DNA of 64,000 nucleotides from positions 124,001 through 188,000 of the forward strand of contig NZ_JFKB01000005.1 of the NCBI RefSeq assembly GCF_002115745.1, read 5' to 3'. Of the stretch, positions 17,607-26,890 are shown piece after piece. How positions within the stretch are numbered: the first letter of the stretch is position 1; every line of letters begins with the position of its first letter. The position numbers and the translations under genes are program-made. Source of the DNA: Thalassospira alkalitolerans. GTDB taxonomy: Bacteria > Pseudomonadota > Alphaproteobacteria > Rhodospirillales > Thalassospiraceae. The notes under the pieces are model-generated. The model had not been told where the DNA came from, searched no databases, and worked only from the letters and a program-made list of their open reading frames with translations.

Positions 17607-19409
17607 CTAGGAAAGCTGTACCTTAACATATTCCCCCGGTGCCGCGCCAAGCACCTTAAGCTTGCCATCGCCGGGATTGCGAGCTTCGATTTGACCGCCG
17701 GAACGGCGACTGATCCAGTTTTGCCAATCGGTCCACCATGATCCTTCGTGTTGGGTTGCCTTGGCAAGCCAGTCATCGGGGTTGGCCGGATTGCGGTTAT
17801 AAGTCCAATGGCAATATTTGTTGGCGGCGGGTGGGTTGACCACACCGGCAATATGCCCCGATGCTGACAGGACGAATTTGACCTGACCTGACATCAATTG
17901 GGTTCCGGCATAGGTTGCCTGCCAGGGCGCAATATGGTCTTCGCGGGTAGACAGGAAATAGACCGGAATCTTGATATCACGCAGATCGATTTTTTCACCA
18001 AGCACGGTGATGCCACCCGGTTCACGCAGCAGGTTCTTATTATACATGTTGCGCAGATAGAAGCTGTGCATCGCTTTGGGCATACGGGTCGAGTCGGAGT
18101 TCCAATACAAAAGATCGAACGGGAAGGGGTCCTTGCCCAGCATGTAATTGTTGACCACAAAGGACCAGATCAGGTCATTGGCGCGCAGCATATTAAACGA
18201 CATCGCCATGTCGCGGCCATCAAGATAGCCGTCTTTTGCCATGCGATTTTCAATGCTTTCGATCTGTTTGTCATCGACAAAGACCGATAATTCACCGGAT
18301 TTTTCGAAATCGGTCAGGGTGGTAAAGAAAGTCGCCGATTTGATCCGTTCGTCGCCTTTTTTGGCCATATAGGCCAGTGTCGAAGCCAAAAGCGTCCCGC
18401 CAAGGCAATAGCCGATCGCGTTGATTTCGGTTTCGCCAGTTGCCTGTTCGATCAGATCAAGCGCGGCCAGAATGCCGTCACGGGCATAATCTTCAAAGCT
18501 TTCTTCGGCCAGTTTGCTGTCCGGGTTGACCCAGGACAGGACAAAAACGGTATGTCCCTGATCAACGGCCCATTTAATAAAGGAATTTTCCGGTCGTAGA
18601 TCAAGGATGTAATATTTGTTGATCCATGGCGGTATGATCATCAACGGGCGTTTGGCAACCTTGTCGGTTGTGGGCTTGTATTGCAGCAATTCCATCAACG
18701 GCGTTCTGCCGATCACCGATCCTTCGGTAGTTGCAACATTTTCGCCAATCTTGAAAGCATCCAGATCGGTCATCCGGATTTGCAATTTACCTTTGCCACG
18801 TTCAAGGTCGCTTAGCAGGTTTTGCAAGCCTTTAAGCAGGTTTTCCCCGCCACTTTCGATGGTGGCGCGCAGGACTTCGGGATTGGTCATCATGAAGTTG
18901 GTCGGTGAAATCGCATCAGCGAACTGACGGGTGTAAAATTCGACTTTCTGCGCGGTTTTTTCGTCCAGACCGTCAACATCTTGGACAACATTTTGCATCC
19001 ATTGCGACGACAACAGATAGGATTGCTTGATGAACCCGAAAAGTTCGTTATCTTCCCATGCTTCGTCGCGGAAACGGCGATCCCCTTTTTGTGGCAAGGC
19101 CACCGGATCGGAGTCTTGACCCATCATGCGCATCGTTGTGTTGTGCCAAAGCAAATAATATTGCTGCCACAAATCCATTTGTGCCTCGACCAGTTTGGCC
19201 GGGTTTTTCATCATATGGCTGGTCAGTTCGACGAAAGCCGAACCGATATTTAACGGGTCCGGGTCCGAAATTTCGGGGTCTTCAGCCTGTTTGGCAAGGA
19301 AATCAGCGACAAGTCGTTGACTCCTTTCAGCTATTACTGCCATGGAAGATGACAGTTCTTCGGGATCAGGAAGGCGAATTTCGGTTTCTTTGGCCTGTTG
19401 ATTGGTCAT
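17607..19409 (-). CDS. phaC: Class I poly(3-hydroxyalkanoate) synthase
   Basis: Polymerises (R)-3-hydroxyacyl-CoA into carbon-storage granules. About 600 residues, normal for class I. The lipase-like box is GYCLGG with the catalytic cysteine near residue 335; the other triad members are in STREDHIAPW (Asp) and SASGHIAGVVNPP (His). Further signatures are PPWINKYYILDLRPENSFIK and YWNSDSTRMPKAMHSFYLRN. The ATG at 19409 was chosen because AAGGGA precedes it and the family similarity begins downstream; the open frame extends to 19475. No phaA, phaB, phaR or phasin gene is in the window. Confidence 0.95.
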   Translation of the reverse strand: MTNQQAKETEIRLPDPEELSSSMAVIAERSQRLVADFLAKQAEDPEISDPDPLNIGSAFVELTSHMMKNPAKLVEAQMDLWQQYYLLWHNTTMRMMGQDSDPVALPQKGDRRFRDEAWEDNELFGFIKQSYLLSSQWMQNVVQDVDGLDEKTAQKVEFYTRQFADAISPTNFMMTNPEVLRATIESGGENLLKGLQNLLSDLERGKGKLQIRMTDLDAFKIGENVATTEGSVIGRTPLMELLQYKPTTDKVAKRPLMIIPPWINKYYILDLRPENSFIKWAVDQGHTVFVLSWVNPDSKLAEESFEDYARDGILAALDLIEQATGETEINAIGYCLGGTLLASTLAYMAKKGDERIKSATFFTTLTDFEKSGELSVFVDDKQIESIENRMAKDGYLDGRDMAMSFNMLRANDLIWSFVVNNYMLGKDPFPFDLLYWNSDSTRMPKAMHSFYLRNMYNKNLLREPGGITVLGEKIDLRDIKIPVYFLSTREDHIAPWQATYAGTQLMSGQVKFVLSASGHIAGVVNPPAANKYCHWTYNRNPANPDDWLAKATQHEGSWWTDWQNWISRRSGGQIEARNPGDGKLKVLGAAPGEYVKVQLS

Positions 19410-19469
19410 GGCGCATTCCCTTATGATACGGCCGCGATATATCGAAACATAAAAGAGGAAATTTGATCT

Positions 19470-19483
19470 TTGCAATATCGCAA
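19470..19483. promoter_or_regulatory. TTGC-N6-GCAA palindrome upstream of phaC
   Basis: A short inverted repeat about 60 bases upstream of the phaC start. PhaR repressors bind TGC-containing palindromes, so this could be an operator, but the match is short and may be chance. Confidence 0.3.
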
Positions 19484-19673
19484 TTATTTTCCCGTTTTAT
19501 GATCCGAAGCCTCGAAACGGCGCGCTGGGTTGAAACTCTGCTTGATCCCAAGCTTATCATGGCCTTAGCCTAGCTCGCTGATGAGGGGTAATACAAGAAT
19601 TATAAGGTGACGGATTTGTCGCAGTTTTTGGCGGCAGCGTTACACATAACTTAGTTTGGAGCAGCGAAATCAA

Positions 19674-21059
19674 ATGGGCGTTCTGAAATCGACGGTGTGG
19701 CGGTGGTCGGAGCATAGGTCAGCGAAAAACAAGTTGCGGCCGATGCTGCATACCGGATCGGCACTTGCTGTTGTGTTGATGCTGGGCGCCTGTTCTTCGG
19801 TTCCCGATGCAATCAATCCCGTCGAGTGGGGAAAATCGATTGGGGATGTTTTCGACGGTGAGGATGAAACAACGGCGAAATCCGACGAAGCGATTCCCGG
19901 CGAAAATGAAGATTATCCGCATCTATCCGATACACCGGCCAAGCCGGTTGTGACAGGCGATGCGGAACGGGATGCACTGGTTGCCGGTCTTGCTGCGGAT
20001 CGTGCCAATGCGCAATATACCCAGTCGGGCCGCCGTCAAAGCTCATCGCCGGTTAATGCGCTTCAGCCCGCACCCGTCGTAACGCCGGATCAGCCGACGA
20101 TCAGTCCGGCACCGACAACGCCGGTTACAAGTTCCGCCATGGCCGAACCAAAGGCGGCGGTGACTGCTGCAACAACCACGGCAACCACGGCCGCAACCAC
20201 GCGCGCGGTGACGTCAGCACAGTCGGGATCAAAGATTGCGGATGAATGGAGTGCCAAGGCCCCTGCATCCGGCCCGGTTCCAACCCCGCAATCCGCGCCC
20301 GCAAAGCCGGAAGTTCTTAATGAAATGGCCAAGGCCGGGGCCGCAGAAAGTGTCGCTGAGGCTACTTCTGCTGCCGATGCGGTGGCATCTGCACCGGTAA
20401 CAGCACCGGTAACCCCGTCGTCGGGTGATCCGGTGATGGATCAGTATAATCGTCGGCTGGCCGAAGGGCAGGGCGTCTTTGCCGGTGAACCGGCGCGCAG
20501 TTCTGCGCCGAATGGACAGGGTGGCGATTTCGATTATTCGGTCTATTCCGATAATGGGTCGGTAATTGTCGATGAAAGCCAGCTTGGCGGTGGCCGCAAT
20601 GCCTATCTGTCGGATTCGGCCATGCCCAATGGCGAAACGGCCAATGAAGTCTTGGCTTCGCGCCTTGGTGTGCGGTCGGTTGATGTTCTGGGGCCAAGTG
20701 TGAATGGCGTTCAGGTTGCCCAGATCCAGTTTGGGCACGGTTCTTCGAACCTTGTGTCATCTGATAACAATGTTCTGAGCCAGGTAGCACAGACATGGCG
20801 TCAGACCGGTGGTATCTTGCGGATTATTGGTCACGCGTCGATGCGTACGGCCAATATGACCCTTGAAGAACACATGGCGATCAATCGTCAGGTTTCCGAA
20901 CGCCGCGCATCAGCGGTGGTGTCCGAGCTTGTCGCACTCGGTGTTAACCCTGATGCGATCTTTGTTGGCGCCGATGGATCGGCTGATCCGCGCTATTACG
21001 AAGGCATTCCTGCCGGTGAAGCCGGAAACCGCCGTGTTGAAATCTTTATGGATTATTGA
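19674..21059 (+). CDS. OmpA-family outer-membrane lipoprotein
   Basis: Probable envelope lipoprotein of about 461 residues. A basic N terminus and hydrophobic stretch lead to a lipobox, VLMLGAC-SS, placing the lipidated cysteine near residue 42. A long low-complexity Ala/Thr/Pro region (about 120-260, with repeated A-T-T blocks) likely spans the periplasm. The C-terminal OmpA domain starts near IQFGHGSSNLVSSDNN and contains LRIIGHASMRT and NRQVSERRASAVVSELVALG, then NRRVEIFMDY, consistent with peptidoglycan binding. The ATG at 19674 follows GGAG at a long spacing; a TTG at 19656 is possible. It is divergent from phaC across 264 bases that hold only candidate promoter sequence. Confidence 0.85.
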   Translation: MGVLKSTVWRWSEHRSAKNKLRPMLHTGSALAVVLMLGACSSVPDAINPVEWGKSIGDVFDGEDETTAKSDEAIPGENEDYPHLSDTPAKPVVTGDAERDALVAGLAADRANAQYTQSGRRQSSSPVNALQPAPVVTPDQPTISPAPTTPVTSSAMAEPKAAVTAATTTATTAATTRAVTSAQSGSKIADEWSAKAPASGPVPTPQSAPAKPEVLNEMAKAGAAESVAEATSAADAVASAPVTAPVTPSSGDPVMDQYNRRLAEGQGVFAGEPARSSAPNGQGGDFDYSVYSDNGSVIVDESQLGGGRNAYLSDSAMPNGETANEVLASRLGVRSVDVLGPSVNGVQVAQIQFGHGSSNLVSSDNNVLSQVAQTWRQTGGILRIIGHASMRTANMTLEEHMAINRQVSERRASAVVSELVALGVNPDAIFVGADGSADPRYYEGIPAGEAGNRRVEIFMDY

Positions 21060-21196
21060 TCCTAAAAAAGGTACATCCTTCGAATTGTACGGCGCGCCAC
21101 CCGCATTTTGTCGTGTGGCGCGCAATTTTTATCAATTCGACGATCCGATTTTCGCAGAAAATTCGAAAATCGGTGACGTGACGAGGATGTAGGATA

Positions 21197-22438
21197 ATGT
21201 CCCAGGAATTCCACCGCATAAAACGCCTTCCGCCATACGTATTTGCAGAAGTAAATGCGATGAAAGCGGCGGCGCGGCGAGCGGGAGAGGACATTATTGA
21301 TTTCGGCATGGGCAATCCGGACCCGGCCACCCCACAGCATATCGTCGACAAACTGGTCGAGACGGTTCAGAACCCGCGTACGCATGGGTATTCGATGTCG
21401 CGCGGCATTCCCGGCCTGCGCAAGGCGTTGTCGGCCTATTACGGACGTCGTTTTGGGGTGGATATCGATCCCGAAACCGAAACCGTTGTGACGCTGGGCT
21501 CCAAGGAAGGTTTGGCCAATCTTGCGGCGGCAATCACCAGCCCGGGTGATATCATTCTGGTGCCTAACCCATCTTATCCGATCCATGCCTTTGGTTTCAT
21601 CATTGCCGGGGCGGCATTACGCCATATCCCGATGGGCTATGACGAACAGGGTGAATTCAATGCCAAAAGTTTTATGGAACAGTTGCACCGTGCGGTGAAA
21701 CATTCGGTACCCAAACCAAGTGCTGTGGTGCTGAACTTCCCGTCCAATCCGACGTCGCTTGTGGTCGATCTGGATTTCTATAAGGAAGTTGTCGATTTTT
21801 GTCGGGCACAGGAAATCTATATCCTGTCTGATATTGCCTATTCCGAAATCTATTTTGATGGCAATCCGCCGCCTTCGATCCTTCAGGTCGAAGGAGCCAA
21901 GGATATTGCTGTTGAATTCTATTCCCTGTCGAAAACCTATTCGATGGCGGGCTGGCGGATTGGCTTTGCGACGGGCAACAAAAAACTGATCAACGCACTG
22001 ACGCGGATTAAATCCTATTTGGATTATGGCGCGTTTACCCCAGTTCAGGTGGCGGCAACCGCGGCCCTTAACGGCCCGCAGGATTGTATTGAAGAATTCC
22101 GCAATCTGTACCGCGACCGCCGCGATATCTTTATCGAAGGTATGCAAGGTGCCGGGTGGGACATTCCAAGTCCGGCGGCAACGATGTTTGCCTGGGCGCC
22201 GATTCCCAAGGCCTTCGAAGAACTGGGGTCGCTTGATTTTTCCAAGCTTCTTTTGCAGGAAGCCGGGGTTGCCGTGGCACCGGGTCTTGGCTTTGGCGAG
22301 TATGGTGATCGCCATGTTCGGATTGCGCTGGTGGAAAACAAACACCGCATCCGGCAGGCCAATCGTAATATCAAATCGTTCTTTCAAAAATGTCCTGATG
22401 CAGAATCTGCACGTGAACTGTTGAAGAAATCGGCGTGA
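21197..22438 (+). CDS. Class I/II aminotransferase (AlaC / LL-DAP aminotransferase-like)
   Basis: PLP-dependent transaminase, 413 residues. It begins FHRIKRLPPYVFAEVNAMK and has IIDFGMGNPDPATPQHIVDK, THGYSMSRGIPGLRKALSAY, the PNPSYPIHAFGF and LNFPSNPTSL substrate segments, and the PLP lysine in EFYSLSKTYSMAGWRIGF. C-terminal ALVENKHRIRQANRNI includes the carboxylate-binding arginine region. The closest family types are alanine- and methionine-linked transaminases often placed next to hom in alphaproteobacteria. It precedes hom by 125 bases on the same strand, supporting a role in aspartate-family amino-acid metabolism. The specific substrate is not certain. Confidence 0.87.
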   Translation: MSQEFHRIKRLPPYVFAEVNAMKAAARRAGEDIIDFGMGNPDPATPQHIVDKLVETVQNPRTHGYSMSRGIPGLRKALSAYYGRRFGVDIDPETETVVTLGSKEGLANLAAAITSPGDIILVPNPSYPIHAFGFIIAGAALRHIPMGYDEQGEFNAKSFMEQLHRAVKHSVPKPSAVVLNFPSNPTSLVVDLDFYKEVVDFCRAQEIYILSDIAYSEIYFDGNPPPSILQVEGAKDIAVEFYSLSKTYSMAGWRIGFATGNKKLINALTRIKSYLDYGAFTPVQVAATAALNGPQDCIEEFRNLYRDRRDIFIEGMQGAGWDIPSPAATMFAWAPIPKAFEELGSLDFSKLLLQEAGVAVAPGLGFGEYGDRHVRIALVENKHRIRQANRNIKSFFQKCPDAESARELLKKSA

Positions 22439-22563
22439 TATTCGATAAAGCAGTTATTGTTTCGCCTGGGACATGTCTCGGGCGAAGTTTTGTGTGCGCA
22501 TTGGATGGTATTAAGGCCATCGAAATGTAAACACAGGGTCCACTTACGGCTTTAGGAGTTCAC

Positions 22564-23868
22564 GTGAAAGACGTCGTCAAAATCGGTGTGGCTGGCCTGG
22601 GTACGGTCGGTGCCGGAACCGTTAAACTGCTGAGCGAACATCGCGACATTCTGACGGACCGTTCCGGTCGCCAGATTGTTGTCACAGCGGTATCGTCGCG
22701 TGACCGAACTCGTGATCGTGGATTCTCGACCGAAGGACTTATCTGGCACGAAGACGCACGTGATCTGGCAGCAGATGACAATGTTGACATTGTTGTCGAA
22801 CTGATCGGCGGATCGGACGGCATTGCCTATGATGTTTGCAAGATCGCGCTGGAACACGGCAAGCATGTCGTAACAGCGAATAAGGCGCTGATTGCCCTTA
22901 AAGGTTTGGAACTTGCCCAGATCGCCGATCAAAATAATGTCACCATTGCCTATGAAGCCGCTGTCGCCGGGGGTATTCCGGTGGTCAAGGCGCTGCGTGA
23001 AGGGCTTGCTGGCAACGCCATATCGCGCGTAACCGGTATTTTAAACGGAACGTGCAACTATATCCTGACCACAATGCGTGAACAGGGGCGTGATTTCGCC
23101 GATGTCCTGAACGAGGCGCAAAAGCTTGGCTATGCCGAAGCTGATCCGACCTTTGATGTCGACGGGATCGATGCCGCGCACAAGTTGGCGATCCTTGCCA
23201 GCCTTGCCTTTGGCACCGAGGTTGATTTTGATGCGGTCGCGGTTGAAGGCATCCGCAGTGTTTCGGCGCTTGATATTCAACTGGCCGAAGAACTTGGCTA
23301 TCGGATTAAATTGTTGGGCATTGCCAAACAGACGGCCGAGGGCATCGAACAGCGCGTTTCGCCGGTCATGGTGGACCGCGCCACTCAGATTTCCAAGGTC
23401 GAAGGCGTGTTTAACGCTGTCGCCCTTGAAGGTGATTATGTCGGTCCGGTGATCTTGCAGGGACGCGGTGCCGGGGAACGCCCGACTGCGTCGGCGGTGG
23501 TTGCCGATATTGTTGATATTGCCGCTGGCCGTACCGCACCGGTGTTTGGTGTTCCGGCGGATCGTCTTAAGACTAATGTACGTGCCCCGCTTGAGAAGCA
23601 TGTCGGACCTTATTACCTGCGCCTGATGGTGTGGGATCGCCCGGGTGTCATGGCCGAGGTCACAGCGACCCTTGCCAAGCACGGGGTGTCGATGGCATCA
23701 ATGATCCAGCATGGCCGGGCCGAAACTGTCGGTGGTGTTGTGCCGGTGGTGTTTGTCACCCACGAAACCAGCGAAGCCGGTATGTCCGGGGCGCTTGCCG
23801 ATATTTCGGCGTTTGAAAGCAATTCGCAGCCACCTGTCTTGATGCGGATCGAGAACTTCGCATCGTAA
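22564..23868 (+). CDS. hom: Homoserine dehydrogenase
   Basis: NAD(P)H-dependent reduction of aspartate-4-semialdehyde to homoserine, the branch to threonine and methionine. The N-terminal Rossmann motif is VKIGVAGLGTVGAGTVKLLS. The family signature is in KLGYAEADPTFDVDGIDAAH, with the catalytic lysine in AAHKLAIL, and NGTCNYILTTM before it. A C-terminal ACT domain (YYLRLMVWDRPGVMAEVTAT) is present, pointing to feedback control, probably by threonine. 434 residues, standard. The start is a GTG at 22564 preceded by AGGAG. Confidence 0.96.
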   Translation: MKDVVKIGVAGLGTVGAGTVKLLSEHRDILTDRSGRQIVVTAVSSRDRTRDRGFSTEGLIWHEDARDLAADDNVDIVVELIGGSDGIAYDVCKIALEHGKHVVTANKALIALKGLELAQIADQNNVTIAYEAAVAGGIPVVKALREGLAGNAISRVTGILNGTCNYILTTMREQGRDFADVLNEAQKLGYAEADPTFDVDGIDAAHKLAILASLAFGTEVDFDAVAVEGIRSVSALDIQLAEELGYRIKLLGIAKQTAEGIEQRVSPVMVDRATQISKVEGVFNAVALEGDYVGPVILQGRGAGERPTASAVVADIVDIAAGRTAPVFGVPADRLKTNVRAPLEKHVGPYYLRLMVWDRPGVMAEVTATLAKHGVSMASMIQHGRAETVGGVVPVVFVTHETSEAGMSGALADISAFESNSQPPVLMRIENFAS

Positions 23869-23890
23869 CAAAACAAAAAAAAGACATATG

Positions 23891-23918
23891 CGCCTCGCAG
23901 GTATAATACCGCGAGGCG
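23891..23918 (+). terminator. Hairpin after hom, possible terminator
   Basis: Eight-base GC-rich outer stem (23891-23898 with 23911-23918) plus an inner GGTA/TACC pairing. No clear T-run follows, so it may be a weak terminator or an mRNA-stabilising structure in a hom-glpX transcript. Confidence 0.45.
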
Positions 23919-24009
23919 TAATTATAAGAAGTCCCGACCCAGACGGGATGCGCCGGGAAGCTAAAGAGACGGGGCCCCCAGACCCCGCGTTAACGACGAG
24001 GATGAAGTT

Positions 24010-24969
24010 ATGGATCGAAATCTCGCGCTTGAAACCGTTCGTGTGACCGAGGCCGCAGCACTTGCCTGTTCCGGGCTTATGGGGCGCGGTGATGAAAAAG
24101 CAGCCGATCAGGCCGCCGTTGATGCGATGCGTAATGCGCTCAACAGCATGGATATTCGCGGCACTGTCGTGATCGGCGAAGGCGAACGTGACGAAGCCCC
24201 GATGCTTTATATCGGTGAAGAAGTCGGTTCGGGCAAAGGCCCGGAAATTGACATCGCGCTTGATCCGCTTGAAGGCACAACCATCTGTGCAACCGGCGGC
24301 CCGAACTCTTTGGCGGTTGTTGCCATGGCGGAAAAAGGCGGGTTCCTGAACGCGCCGGATACCTATATGGAAAAAATCGCAGTTGGCGGTGGTTTGCCCG
24401 ATGATGTTGTCGATCTTGACGCCAGCCCGGCCGAAAACCTGACAAGCCTTGCACGTGCCAAGGGGTGTGATGTTTCCGACCTTGTTGTTTGCATTCTGGA
24501 TCGCCCACGCCATCAGGACATCATTGCCAAAACCCGCGAAGCGGGCGCACGCATCATGTTGATCGGTGATGGTGATGTGGCCGGTGTTATTGCGACCTCG
24601 CAGAAAACATCGGGCATTGATCTTTACATGGGTACCGGTGGCGCGCCAGAAGGTGTTCTTGCCGCAGCCGCCCTTCGTTGTATCGGTGGTCAGTTTCAGG
24701 GCCGTCTTGTTTTCCGTAATGATGACGAGATCGCACGCGCCAAGAAATGGGGCATCGAAGACCTTAACCGCAAATACAAATTGGTCGACCTTGCCAAGGG
24801 CAATGTGATGTTTGCGGCAACCGGTGTAACCGATGGCGCAATGTTGCGCGGTGTGCGCCGTTTTGCCAATGGGGCCGAAACCGAAAGCATCGTGATGCGC
24901 TCGCAATCGGGCACGGTCCGTTATGTGCGCGCCGTTCATGATTTCAGCCGGAAAATTTGGTACAAGTAA
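24010..24969 (+). CDS. glpX: Class II fructose-1,6-bisphosphatase
   Basis: Gluconeogenic hydrolysis of fructose-1,6-bisphosphate. The Li+-sensitive phosphatase motifs are visible: VVIGEGERDEAPMLYIGEEV, and DIALDPLEGTTICATGGPNS with the metal-ligand aspartates, then YMEKIAVG and the later MGTGGAPEGVLAAAALRCIG. At 319 residues it matches GlpX. AGGA precedes the ATG. It lies 141 bases after hom in the same direction; hom next to glpX is a familiar arrangement in Rhodospirillales. A strong terminator follows. Confidence 0.96.
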   Translation: MDRNLALETVRVTEAAALACSGLMGRGDEKAADQAAVDAMRNALNSMDIRGTVVIGEGERDEAPMLYIGEEVGSGKGPEIDIALDPLEGTTICATGGPNSLAVVAMAEKGGFLNAPDTYMEKIAVGGGLPDDVVDLDASPAENLTSLARAKGCDVSDLVVCILDRPRHQDIIAKTREAGARIMLIGDGDVAGVIATSQKTSGIDLYMGTGGAPEGVLAAAALRCIGGQFQGRLVFRNDDEIARAKKWGIEDLNRKYKLVDLAKGNVMFAATGVTDGAMLRGVRRFANGAETESIVMRSQSGTVRYVRAVHDFSRKIWYK

Positions 24970-24990
24970 TCAGTTTTTGTCGATTGCGGA

Positions 24991-25020
24991 ATAAAGGGAG
25001 TGCCTTTGCACTCCCTTTAT
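24991..25020 (+). terminator. Rho-independent terminator of glpX
   Basis: Thirteen-base perfect stem (24991-25003 with 25008-25020), four-base CTTT loop, ending in a short T-rich tract. Confidence 0.8.
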
Positions 25021-25102
25021 TCGTTTATGGCTTGCGGGCCGGGGCGGACTGCGCTACATCCTCCGCCCCCTTGAAAATGAAACGCCTTTGCCGGAGCACA
25101 GC

Positions 25103-26395
25103 ATGTCGGAAATAATCGCCCTTGATTTTGGTACGACCAACTCGGTGCTTGCCGTGGCTGATAGCAACGGTAATGTGCGTTCTGCGACCTTTGAAGTCGG
25201 GCAGAACAGTTTCGATACCTATCGCACCATCCTGTATTTCTGGGAAGAACAGGAACTGACCGCACCGGGCGCGCCGACGCATCTGCAAAGTCGCTCTGGC
25301 CCGTTTGCGATCAATGAATATCTCAAGGAAAGCCATGATTGCCGTCTGATCCAGTCGATGAAATCCTACCTTGCGGCCAAGAATTTTGACGGGACGGATA
25401 TCTTTGGCGCGACTTATTCGATCGAAGACTTGATCGCGACATTCCTAACCCAAATCCATCATCTGGCGCAGGACAGTCTGGGCTGGTTGGGGCAACGGGT
25501 AATTTCCGGCCGTCCTGTCGCCTTTGCGGGCAGCAACCCGGATAATGATTTTGCCGAAATGCGCCTGCGCAGTGCTTATGAGCAGGCCGGTTTTGACGTT
25601 GAAGCCATGGTCTATGAACCTTTGGCCGCGTCCTATTATTACGGGCGCGAACTTGATAAACCTGAAACCGTACTGGTGGCAGACTTTGGCGGCGGGACCA
25701 GTGACTTTTCACTGATTCGCTTTACGCCGGGGCTTGGTATGCGCGGTGTGCAGCCACTGGCCCATACCGGCCTTGGGGTGGCGGGTGACCGGTTTGATTA
25801 TCGCATCATCCAAAAAGCCGTCTGGCCGCGCCTTGGTTTCGGTTCGGACTATCGTTCGATGGGGGCGACACTTCCGGTGCCGCGTCAATATTACACGGCG
25901 TTTTCACGCTGGCATGAACTTGCCATGATGAATCAGCCCAAAACCATCAACGAAATCAAAAGCCTAATCCGTTCGGCCAGCAAGCCGGATGACATTGAAG
26001 ATTTGGTGGCGATCATCGAAGAGGAAATGGGCTTCCACCTCTATCAAACCGTGTCAAAAGCCAAGGCAGAATTGTCTGACAATGAAACTGCTTTGTTGCA
26101 ATTTTCTCATGGCGGTGTGGAAATCGAAGAACGTTTGACCCGTGCGGATTTCGAGGCCGCGATTGCCCCCGATATGGCCGAAATCGAAGCCGCTGCCAAA
26201 CACTGCCTTGATCAGGCGGGCTTAAAGGCAGGCGATGTTTCCAAGGTGTTCATGACCGGCGGTACATCCTATGTCCCGGCCGTGCGCAAAATCTTTGAAG
26301 ACGGCTTTGGTAAAGATCGCATCGAAATCGGTCAGCCGTTCTTGTCGGTGGCACACGGCTTGGCGCTGATCGCGGCGGATGAGGGGATTGTTTGA
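25103..26395 (+). CDS. Hsp70-family protein, YegD-like
   Basis: ATPase of the actin/Hsp70 fold, 430 residues, with no C-terminal peptide-binding domain or lid. Phosphate 1 motif is IIALDFGTTNSVLAVADS, phosphate 2 is VLVADFGGGTSDFSLIRF, and the adenosine motif is VFMTGGTSYVPAVRKIFEDG. YEPLAASYYYGRELDKPETV lies between them. The length and lack of a substrate domain match YegD-type orphan chaperone homologues of unknown role. The ATG at 25103 was chosen over an upstream start at 25088. It is monocistronic, between the glpX terminator and its own. Confidence 0.9.
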   Translation: MSEIIALDFGTTNSVLAVADSNGNVRSATFEVGQNSFDTYRTILYFWEEQELTAPGAPTHLQSRSGPFAINEYLKESHDCRLIQSMKSYLAAKNFDGTDIFGATYSIEDLIATFLTQIHHLAQDSLGWLGQRVISGRPVAFAGSNPDNDFAEMRLRSAYEQAGFDVEAMVYEPLAASYYYGRELDKPETVLVADFGGGTSDFSLIRFTPGLGMRGVQPLAHTGLGVAGDRFDYRIIQKAVWPRLGFGSDYRSMGATLPVPRQYYTAFSRWHELAMMNQPKTINEIKSLIRSASKPDDIEDLVAIIEEEMGFHLYQTVSKAKAELSDNETALLQFSHGGVEIEERLTRADFEAAIAPDMAEIEAAAKHCLDQAGLKAGDVSKVFMTGGTSYVPAVRKIFEDGFGKDRIEIGQPFLSVAHGLALIAADEGIV

Positions 26396-26398
26396 TTT

Positions 26399-26428
26399 AA
26401 AATCCTGCCATTCGGGAGGATTTTTTTT
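26399..26428. terminator. Terminator between convergent genes
   Basis: AAAATCCT (26399-26406) pairs with AGGATTTT (26417-26424), with inner CC/GG pairing, followed by T residues to 26428. Confidence 0.75.
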
Positions 26429-26759
26429 ACAAGCAAGAAAAGCTTCCATCACACTGAATTTGCAGCAGCACAATGCTTGCGAAAAATAGACCAACGGCCA
26501 AGCCGCTCAGCGCATAAAGCCAGATCGATTGCGGGTGGCGCTTAAGCACCCATGGCAGAATGCCGCCCATCAGGCACAGGGCCGGGAAGGCCAGAAGGCT
26601 GTAAAACAGCATCTGGGTGACCGGGTTGTTTTCCGATCCCGGCGTGTCAAACATCATCGGCGACATCATCACCATTGGCAGTGAAAGAAGTGCGCCAAGG
26701 ATGGACAGGATCGTCAGGGTGATCCGCAGGCCTTTTTTGTGGGGCATTGGCGTATCCAT
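26427..26759 (-). CDS. Small hypothetical inner-membrane protein
   Basis: About 110 residues, not recognised. Three hydrophobic stretches are visible: ITLTILSILGALLSLPMVMM, a second around MLFYSLLAFPALCLMGGILP, and WLYALSGLAVGLFFASIVLL before a short Cys-containing tail (CDGSFSCL). A short basic N terminus (HKKGLR) predicts the N terminus inside. The ATG at 26759 was chosen; 26747 is also possible and no strong ribosome site is seen. It is convergent with the Hsp70 gene and diverges from the parDE promoter. Confidence 0.55.
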   Translation of the reverse strand: MDTPMPHKKGLRITLTILSILGALLSLPMVMMSPMMFDTPGSENNPVTQMLFYSLLAFPALCLMGGILPWVLKRHPQSIWLYALSGLAVGLFFASIVLLQIQCDGSFSCL

Positions 26760-26815
26760 TTCTTTTCTGTCGTCAGTTTGCACAGCTTTCAGGGTTCTTC
26801 AAGCCCAGCACTTAA

Positions 26816-26852
26816 TGACAAAGTTTGTCAATAAATTTGACAATTTTTGTCA
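26816..26852 (+). promoter_or_regulatory. parDE operator: two 15-base TGACAA/TTGTCA palindromes
   Basis: TGACAAA-G-TTTGTCA (26816-26830) and TGACAA-TTT-TTGTCA (26838-26852) are spaced 22 bases centre to centre, about two helical turns. They sit 39-75 bases upstream of parD and overlap the predicted promoter, as expected for autorepression by a ribbon-helix-helix ParD. Confidence 0.75.
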
Positions 26853-26866
26853 TCTAGCTTTATCCT
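26837..26866 (+). promoter_or_regulatory. Predicted sigma-70-type promoter of parDE
   Basis: TTGACA at 26837-26842 and TATCCT at 26861-26866, spacing 18. The -35 box is inside the second palindrome. Confidence 0.55.
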
Positions 26867-26890
26867 CTACCGAACAAGGAGGGTGTTGTT

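Noticed and set aside
21617-22387. Minus-strand open frame of 256 codons opposite the aminotransferase
   Set aside because: Antisense shadow of a clear PLP enzyme, with an unnatural amino-acid composition.
23698-24939. Long minus-strand open frame (413 codons) opposite glpX
   Set aside because: It is the antisense of hom/glpX, has no protein-family features and no ribosome site; glpX on the other strand is unambiguous.
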